From Cephalothrix simula (Eukaryota > Nemertea > Palaeonemertea > Archinemertea > Cephalotrichidae), in contig JAXIUW010202065.1 in NCBI GenBank assembly GCA_035591015.1, positions 1-11,413 of the forward strand: a stretch of 11,413 bases of DNA, read 5' to 3'. Below the pieces are notes generated by a model, which saw nothing but the letters and a program-made list of their open reading frames with translations, made no database searches and had not been told where the DNA came from. Every line of letters begins with the position of its first letter. Position 1 is the stretch's first letter. The translations under genes were made by a program, and so were the position numbers. This document shows positions 7,343 through 11,413 of the stretch, in pieces.

Positions 7343-7824
7343 GGCCACGGATTGCATTACTCAGCCTATGATTGCACAAATTATAATAATTGCAATTGAT
7401 TGTTAATGTTCATGCATCACGAGTATCGAGTACGATTGCACTGTAGACCGGTAATACTAAAATCAATAAAATTACATCTGATTAAACAAGATAAAATGTG
7501 ATAAATAAAATTTACATCTGATAAAATAATAATAATACATCCAAGCCTTCCTACATACAGCTACATAGCCTACGTCAAACTTTGACATGTAACCAGACTA
7601 TAAAATAATGGGCAACTATTGTTGCATAAGATCAACATTCACGATTGCAGTTTCTATGCTTTACACTCAGGTACACTGATCTACTTTTCATCAAAAAGTG
7701 AAAAATCGAACAACCGCATTTTGCGCAAGAGTTCCGGGGTTATCAGTCATAGTTATTAATAACATCTTTTAAAGCTAGCACCAACATCCAATACGCATAC
7801 TATATGCATATGTATCTATTCTAT
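7343..7824. other. Non-coding DNA, no gene seen
   Basis: AT-rich with many stops. A short local repeat, AAAATTACATCTGAT-like, appears twice near 7470-7525. Nothing else could be supported. Confidence 0.4.
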
Positions 7825-8055
7825 TCTACATTTAAAAATAAACAATTGACCAGAATTGACAAGTCAATATTGCACTATGATTGCAGAAGATAACCAGAGA
7901 TAACATGTAAAAACCGCATCTGTGGCATAACTACGTTAAATTTCTACATTTAAAGATTAACAATTGACCAGAATTGATTGCTCAATAATTGCAGATGATT
8001 ACATGTAAAAAATAATACCCTACCCGCATCTGTTGCATAACTACAATTAGATTTC
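7825..8055 (+). repeat. Tandem duplication of a ~115-bp unit
   Basis: Unit A (7825-7942) and unit B (7943-about 8055) share TCTACATTTAAA, AACAATTGACCAGAATTGA, TTGCAGA-GAT, ACATGTAAAAA, CCGCATCTGT-GCATAACTAC and a final TTAGATT/TTAAATT. They are clearly duplicated head to tail with later indels. The sequence is non-coding. Two copies only, so this is an early or decayed satellite seed. Confidence 0.8.
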
Positions 8056-8362
8056 TTCAATCTACTAAGTACTACATGTACGGAAGCAAAATGCATATCG
8101 CACTTTTCAAGTCATTAGAAAATATTAGAAAATAAATCACGCGTTTTTTAAACGGAACAAAAATGTGAATACAATCGACTAAGTCCAAATTAAACTTTTT
8201 TACATTACATTACTCATGCATTAGGCCTACTATTCAAACTTTCAACAGCTGTCACATTCAAATTCTTGCTGTCAATATCAGAATTCACAATATAAAATGA
8301 TATTTTCACTTAGAAGTTAGGACTTATTCGATTTTAATTCTTAACTGACAAATGTATGAACA
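8056..8362. other. Non-coding DNA, no gene seen
   Basis: AT-rich, stops in all frames. It contains the 8139-8180 segment that resembles 6187-6230. No gene or RNA supported. Confidence 0.4.
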
Positions 8363-8413
8363 AGTATCAAAAATATAAAAGTATCAAAAATATTAAAGTA
8401 TCAAAAATATAAA
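8363..8413 (+). repeat. 17-bp minisatellite, three copies
   Basis: The unit AGTATCAAAAATATAAA occurs at 8363-8379, 8380-8396 (two changes) and 8397-8413, with a partial fourth copy after it. It lies just downstream of the stop codon of the minus-strand pseudogene. Confidence 0.85.
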
Positions 8414-8451
8414 AATATCAATTACACATAAAAATTAGGAACTGTCAAAAC

Positions 8452-10984
8452 TCAACCCATCAGCAAAGCTTTTTCTGGATCAGCTATGGTGGCTTCTTGG
8501 GGAATTGGCGTGTCTTTGTGGAAATCTGTGTAGTGATCTGCCAAATTATAGGACCACACAACGGTCTTGCATATTTTGCAACGAAACGGGCGATTTGTGC
8601 ATGGTGTTCTCTTCGTAGATTTTGCAGGAGCACCCAAGCTAAATGCCACAAAATTTGGGCAGTTGGAATTTGGCTTCTCAGATGTTGCCTTTCCCCGGCT
8701 AGACTTCTCCAGAATGGTAGAGCATTGTGGATGCTGGGTTGACCCACAAAAACCGCAACAAGAAGAAGGAACATCCTTCCTTAAGATATGGCGACCTATG
8801 TGTTCCCTTACCTTATATTTTGGAATGCTTTCATGACACACTTTGCATTCTCCAGTAGCGGCGGTTGTTGGTGGGGTGATTCTGTGGTTCCACGGCTGAA
8901 CCAAACACTATTTCACCATTTGAGTCCCTGTACGGTATAGTAGGGGATTGGCACATTTACAAGAAATCACAACACCAAAATCGTCCTCGATGCCATCTCG
9001 GAACTCATTAATATTAAAATCGACATTAACTACGTCATTACGTTTGACTATTTTACCACTGATTAAGGAGCACATGGAAAGTTTATAGACCTTGGTGCAC
9101 ATTTTGTGATACTCTGGTGAAACACATTCCAAATGCAGTGGTTTTCCAGAAATTTTCACTTTATCAAAATTTTCAACCGGCGACGACAATATCGTATTTC
9201 CTGACTCATCTGTCATTTTTTCGATTGAACAAATGATACGGGTTCTAGTGTCGTTAGCAGTGACGTTGCTAACTACAAAATCTCCGATGCTAAACGCATC
9301 TGCACTTTCAACGTGTTGGGCATTGACAGAAGAGTTTGCGTCAGGGTGCCTACTTAGACTACGGACACCTCGAAGTCTGTCACCTGAAGTAAGCACTTGC
9401 CGACCTTCGGAATTTAGTAAACGGATATGGGAAGCTTTAAATTTCACATTTCCTTCCTCATCAATAAAGGTTGGACTATGTTTTGACTGTCCAAGTCCTT
9501 GAGACAAATCTTCGAATTCCGGGCATTGAACACTTGGGGTATCCTGAGGTGGGCTTCTACGTTATCATTTGCATCGTCATCGGTCTCTGACTCTTCACTA
9601 TCTTCTCCGTCATGGGATTCTCCTTCTGTTACGGTATCAGTTACTCCAGCATACTTGCCGTTCGGCTTTAGTACCAATATGATGGGACTTAGAACTTCAA
9701 CCTTAAACCAAGACGTTTTCTAAAGCAAGATTTCGGCCTCCATTCTACCATTTTCCCAGGCTGATTTAAGGTCCACCGATGCGGGGCGTTGATCACCTTT
9801 CCAATGAGAGGGATTAGTGTGATCGATTTCACTTGAGATCGATAGCCTGTATGACTGTTTCCGAGCGAGTTCTGGTCGTCGCGCAAAAATTTCTTCGATG
9901 TTACTCGAAATCTGTAGGCGCTCTTTGAGTTGCAGAACATCGACATGTGAATCGTGAGAAATTGTCCTGACGTTGGAGAATAATCGTTCCAGCTCATCCG
10001 ATCCCAACTGATAAATGTAAAAGCACTTATCTGGGCATATCTTCTTTGCCTTGGCCACTGATGTGAATACGTCAATTACGGTGCATTGGACGTCTTTCAT
10101 ATCACTAAATTTGACCTTTAGCTGTTTACCGTGTCTATGACATAGGCCATAGATACTATTGTCATGGTCAGACCATCGGAATCGTTTCACGCAGTACACC
10201 TCATCAACTTTTAGTGACCATAAGTCCGTGGCCGTTGGTGCAGGATTAGTAGCCTTAAACAGCGTTTCCATGTTAGACTTAATTACTTGATCTAACGGCA
10301 AGGTAATTGTCGTGATTATATCAAGATTAACGTAATTGTTCTTTATCACATGCCGACCCATGTATTCAACGCTAGGTAATCCTAGTGTATGAAGGGAATG
10401 CAAGAGTCTGGGACCTCCGATCCTGTAAACAAGGTACGCAATGTCTTTATCCTTATCGGTGTACCCTTTCGGAAGGTACACTCCAGCAACCGCATCTAGT
10501 ATACGTTGGTTCAGATACGATATACTGCGTCCTTGATTTAAGCATACTTTGATCAGCTGCTGGATGCGAGGTACATCACTATGAGACACTGCCTCGAGGA
10601 ACTTCTCGTGGTCAGACAGATGCTTATCCCTGACATTCACTCTTTTCATCAACGTATGAGCGTTAAGCTTCTCTTTTCTATACCGCTCTTGAGCTTCTCT
10701 TGGCATTGTTCATAATTCAAATACCGAAAGTTAAGGCAATCGATGCTTTCTCTTGTTGCCAGTTCTTCAATACTTTTCATCTTTATGTTAAATTGTAGCG
10801 GGATACAATCACCGCATAGTGTGACATTTTCTGGAGTTTTAAAATCCCTTGCTATACAATTCTTATGGTGTATACGGTCGTTGATGGGCGCAAATGGAAG
10901 ATCACTTTCACCATCACTGTGTACATGGAAGGGATAGCGTGTGAAGAACTCGCCACCTAATTTTGGTTCATAGCCTTTGCATTT
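8452..10984 (-). pseudogene. Broken transposase-like zinc-finger gene of a family shared by basidiomycetes and invertebrates (C-terminal part)
   Basis: The segment opens at an intron acceptor (TTTCAG, exon from 10984) and encodes KCKGYEPKLGGEFFTRYPFH..., with an HHKNC...LCGDC cysteine group. The frame shifts between about 10711 and 10650 into a 328-codon frame. That frame carries CFYIYQLGSDELERLFSNVR, VDVLQLKERLQ, RPELARKQSYRLS and DHTNPSHWKGD, and meets a TAG at 9724-9722. The same frame continues (KTSWFKVEVL...KPNGKYAGV, then an acidic run), shifts frame near 9550, reads PEFEDLSQGLGQSK..., and hits a second TAG just after GTQMVK (8910-8908). It ends with two zinc fingers, CKVC-x11-H-x3-H and CKIC-x11-H-x4-H, around CPNFVAFSLG...STKRTPCTNRPF. 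I recognise this order from large uncharacterised proteins abundant in mushroom-forming fungi and some animals. A mobile-element origin is likely; the exact superfamily is not known to me. Two stops and two frameshifts make it a pseudogene. The N-terminus is outside the window. Confidence 0.7.
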
Positions 10985-11413
10985 CTGAAATATTAAATAT
11001 AAAATGTATGAGATATTAAGTTGCTATTTGGTATTGTAACAGGATTTTTAAAATATAATAGTTCAAATAATTGATACAAAAAAACGATGGAGAACCCGAG
11101 GGCCTGAAGTTCGAACCGGCGATCTCCCGATTTGTACATGTACATAGAGAATGATCACCCCCCCTAATATCTTAAATAAACGAAGCGCATATTAAGCAAA
11201 TCTCTGAGCTATAATGGTTCAAAGAGCCGTTATCATTTTCTGAAACAAAATAGTAACGTTGATAACGCCACTTTGTACCGTTTTAGCTCAGTGATCACGG
11301 CTCGTGAGCTTATTTTTTATTTGTTTGTATCATATCATTATATGGAATCTTACGTTAACTGTTTAACAACAAACCTTAAAGGATCTTAAAGGGCTCGAGA
11401 TATATAATGATTT
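10985..11413. other. Intron/intergenic right end with weak tRNA-like and Kolobok-like motifs
   Basis: This begins with the intron in front of the pseudogene exon. GTTCGAACC at 11109-11117 resembles a tRNA B box, but no T-arm or acceptor stem can be paired, so at most it is a decayed tRNA-derived SINE. A C7 run lies at 11158-11164. At the edge, TTAAAGGATC (11376) and TTAAAGGGC (11386) stand in tandem and resemble Kolobok-type ends. No gene is supported. Confidence 0.35.

Noticed and set aside
8484-8836. Frames on both strands opposite or beside the zinc-finger tail
   Set aside because: Shadows of the minus-strand zinc-finger frame, which alone has the spaced Cys/His pairs.
9233-9723. Two plus-strand frames of 74-89 aa
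   Set aside because: Shadows of the pseudogene's acidic and PEFEDLSQ regions on the other strand.
10743-10937. 64-aa plus-strand frame
   Set aside because: It is opposite the first pseudogene exon in the window, which is bounded by an acceptor and has protein-like sequence.
11109-11117. tRNA gene suggested by a B-box-like GTTCGAACC
   Set aside because: The word is part of a palindrome, no T-arm or acceptor stem can be formed, and no A box is at the right distance.

Overview
The window looks like nuclear DNA from a metazoan, most likely a marine invertebrate. It is AT-rich, the genes have many short exons with GT..AG introns of about 80-280 bp, and there are TATA-less promoters with CRE/ETS/YY1-type motifs, a 5S-rRNA-derived SINE and many decayed repeats. 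Recurrent TAGGCCTA-type words hint at an echinoderm or related deuterostome, but the species cannot be fixed from sequence alone.

Region 99-5394 is a complete, apparently intact DNA transposon of 5,288 bp (103-5390). It is bounded by TTAA target-site duplications and perfect 17-bp inverted termini beginning AGATCT. It carries two convergent genes. On the minus strand (5116-1309) an 11-exon gene can be joined in frame throughout into a 794-aa protein: N-terminal THAP zinc finger, acidic linker, CxxC zinc motif, Kolobok-type DDE core and two C-terminal AT-hooks. On the plus strand (321-1216) a two-exon gene encodes a 205-aa protein that is essentially the Cys-rich cytosolic 'ballast' domain otherwise known as the C-terminal tail of vertebrate P2X7 receptors, here without any channel. 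The two genes have mirrored promoters (the same 15-bp block containing the CRE TGACGTCA, then ATGGCGGA 42-47 bp further on) and meet tail to tail 92 bp apart. A mobile element carrying a P2X7-ballast gene as cargo or accessory factor is the main discovery candidate.

The element sits 41 bp beyond the last open reading frame of a host-like minus-strand gene whose penultimate exon (5976-5769) encodes most of a BEN domain. A possible promoter and first exon of that gene lie near 6711-6770. Region 6000-8450 is otherwise non-coding: a diverged ~100-bp duplication, a ~250-bp 5S-derived SINE on the minus strand (about 7020-6774), an imperfect long hairpin, a ~115-bp tandem duplication and a 17-bp minisatellite.

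Region 8452-10984 (minus) is a broken gene of a large transposase-like family that I recognise from basidiomycete fungi and invertebrate animals. It has a 'QLGSDELERLFS' segment, a downstream acidic stretch and C-terminal zinc fingers, but carries two internal TAG stops and two frameshifts. The last ~430 bp hold no supportable gene; at the right edge there is a TTAAAGG... sequence resembling a Kolobok-type terminus.
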